Assembly: GCA_021413535.1 (NCBI GenBank)
Contig: JAIOQF010000360.1
Span: 1-9,985 of the forward strand
Direction: 5' to 3'
DNA length: 9,985 nucleotides
Source of the DNA: Verrucomicrobiota bacterium
Lineage (GTDB): Bacteria; Verrucomicrobiota; Verrucomicrobiia; Verrucomicrobiales; Verrucomicrobiaceae
The position numbers were made by a program, and so were the translations under genes. The notes below the pieces were generated by a model that did no database searches, was not told where the DNA came from, and saw nothing but the letters and a program-made list of their open reading frames with translations. This document shows, one piece after another, positions 9,308 to 9,985 of the stretch. How positions within the stretch are numbered: position 1 is the first letter of the stretch; every line of letters begins with the position of its first letter.

Positions 9308-9985
9308 TCAGGCTGGTGAATTAATCGCGGCGACGCGGATAAGTTTTTTGTTCACAAACTCATGTATGCCGTGACTGGAAAGTTCACGACCGTAGCCGGA
9401 GTTTTTGATGCCGCCGAACGGCAGGTCTGCAGCGGTCCAGGTGGGATGATTAACGAAGACCATCCCGGACTCGATACGGCTCGCGACTCGTTTGCCGCGC
9501 TCGATGTCCTGAGTGAAGACGGAGCCTCCCAATCCATAATCGGAATCATTGGCGAGCGCGATGGCAGCATCCTCATCTTTGACCCGGAAGAACAAGGCCA
9601 CGGGGCCAAAGAACTCCTCGCGATAGGCGGGATTGTCAGGACTGATGTCCGTTAGAATCGTCGGTTGCATGAAGGCCCCGGGGCGGTCCATTCGTTTTCC
9701 ACCGAGCACGAGGGTGGCACCGTGGGCGATGGCTTCATCGACTTGCTTCACGAGCTGCACTAAAGCGGCCTCAGTCGAGAGCGGACCGAGGGTGGTGCTC
9801 TTGTCCATCGGATCACCCAGTTTGAGCGCCTCCATGGCCGCTTTGAATTTCGCGAGGAAACGATCCGCTAGGGCTTCGACGATGATGAAGCGCTTCGCTG
9901 CGATGCAGCACTGACCCATGTTGTTCATCTTGGCCCACAGCGCCCAGGAGAGTGTCTTGTCCAGATCGGCATCTTCCAGCACGAT
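9308..9985 (-). CDS. Aldehyde dehydrogenase, succinate-semialdehyde type (Sad/YneI/GabD-like), 5' part outside window
   Basis: This is the C-terminal 225 residues of an NAD(P)+-dependent aldehyde dehydrogenase; the frame is open through base 9985 (reading IVLEDADLDKTL), so the start and roughly the first half lie beyond the window. The catalytic cysteine is Cys27 of the visible part, in NNMGQCCIAAKRF, the GQxC motif. Also present are EEFFGPVA at 123-130, LANDSDYGLGGSVF at 144-157, the cap FVNHPTWT at 177-184, and PFGGIKNSGYGRE at 189-201. The NxGQxC(I/A)AAKRF and HEF(V/C)N endings resemble the Sad/YneI succinate-semialdehyde branch, but the substrate-defining and coenzyme-binding parts, including the catalytic Glu, are not visible. 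Being first of the three-gene run, its upstream promoter is also outside the window. Confidence 0.93.
   Translation of the reverse strand: MVLEDADLDKTLSWALWAKMNNMGQCCIAAKRFIIVEALADRFLAKFKAAMEALKLGDPMDKSTTLGPLSTEAALVQLVKQVDEAIAHGATLVLGGKRMDRPGAFMQPTILTDISPDNPAYREEFFGPVALFFRVKDEDAAIALANDSDYGLGGSVFTQDIERGKRVASRIESGMVFVNHPTWTAADLPFGGIKNSGYGRELSSHGIHEFVNKKLIRVAAINSPA

Noticed and set aside
8238..9374. A 378-codon open frame on the + strand opposite the alcohol dehydrogenase
   Set aside because: The - strand frame encodes a complete zinc dehydrogenase with all expected ligands. The + strand frame is a by-product of its codon bias and shows no recognisable domain.

Overview
The window reads as a mid-GC, Gram-negative bacterial chromosome segment. 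Outer-membrane lipid transport genes and a lipoprotein imply a diderm. The combination of a STAS-fused MlaE permease, a long-tailed MCE protein, a PqiC-type lipoprotein, a CopA with CPMxP metal-binding repeats, and start codons without Shine-Dalgarno sequences fits a Verrucomicrobiota-like (PVC) organism best. That placement is an inference from gene style, not a measured phylogeny. Both ends look cut. The right end stops inside an aldehyde dehydrogenase gene. The left end carries about 140 bases of AT-rich sequence joined abruptly to a permease gene that has lost its 5' part.

Layout. (1) Bases 1 to about 145: AT-rich coding-like fragment, about 31% GC by hand count, unrelated to what follows. 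(2) About 146-3487, + strand: a tightly packed retrograde lipid-transport operon, namely MlaE permease (5'-truncated, with the remnant of a fused STAS domain), MlaF ATPase, MlaD-like MCE protein and PqiC-type lipoprotein. The genes overlap by 4 bases or are 2 bases apart. (3) 3453-5771, - strand: a copper-exporting P1B ATPase whose 3' end overlaps the pqiC 3' end by 35 bases, tail to tail. (4) 5964-7092, - strand: an organic hydroperoxide reductase (ohr) downstream of a DJ-1/PfpI Hsp31-type protein. (5) 7228-9985, - strand: a three-gene run transcribed in the order aldehyde dehydrogenase (partial), zinc alcohol dehydrogenase, zinc-independent NADP(H) enone/alkenal-type reductase, with gaps of 8 and 11 bases. 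Non-coding DNA is limited to 5772-5963 and 7093-7227. The latter holds a nested inverted repeat.

How the genes may work together. The + strand operon would move phospholipids between the two membranes and maintain outer-membrane asymmetry. The - strand genes handle reactive species: organic peroxides (Ohr), dicarbonyls or protein damage (DJ-1), unsaturated carbonyls (MDR reductase), aldehydes in both directions (ADH and ALDH), and copper, which drives such chemistry (CopA). A shared theme of lipid peroxidation and electrophile stress is plausible but inferred. Each family is well known, and I see no clearly new system in the window. The most notable items are the left-end junction, the composition of the stress cluster, and the unexplained inverted repeat at 7144-7200.
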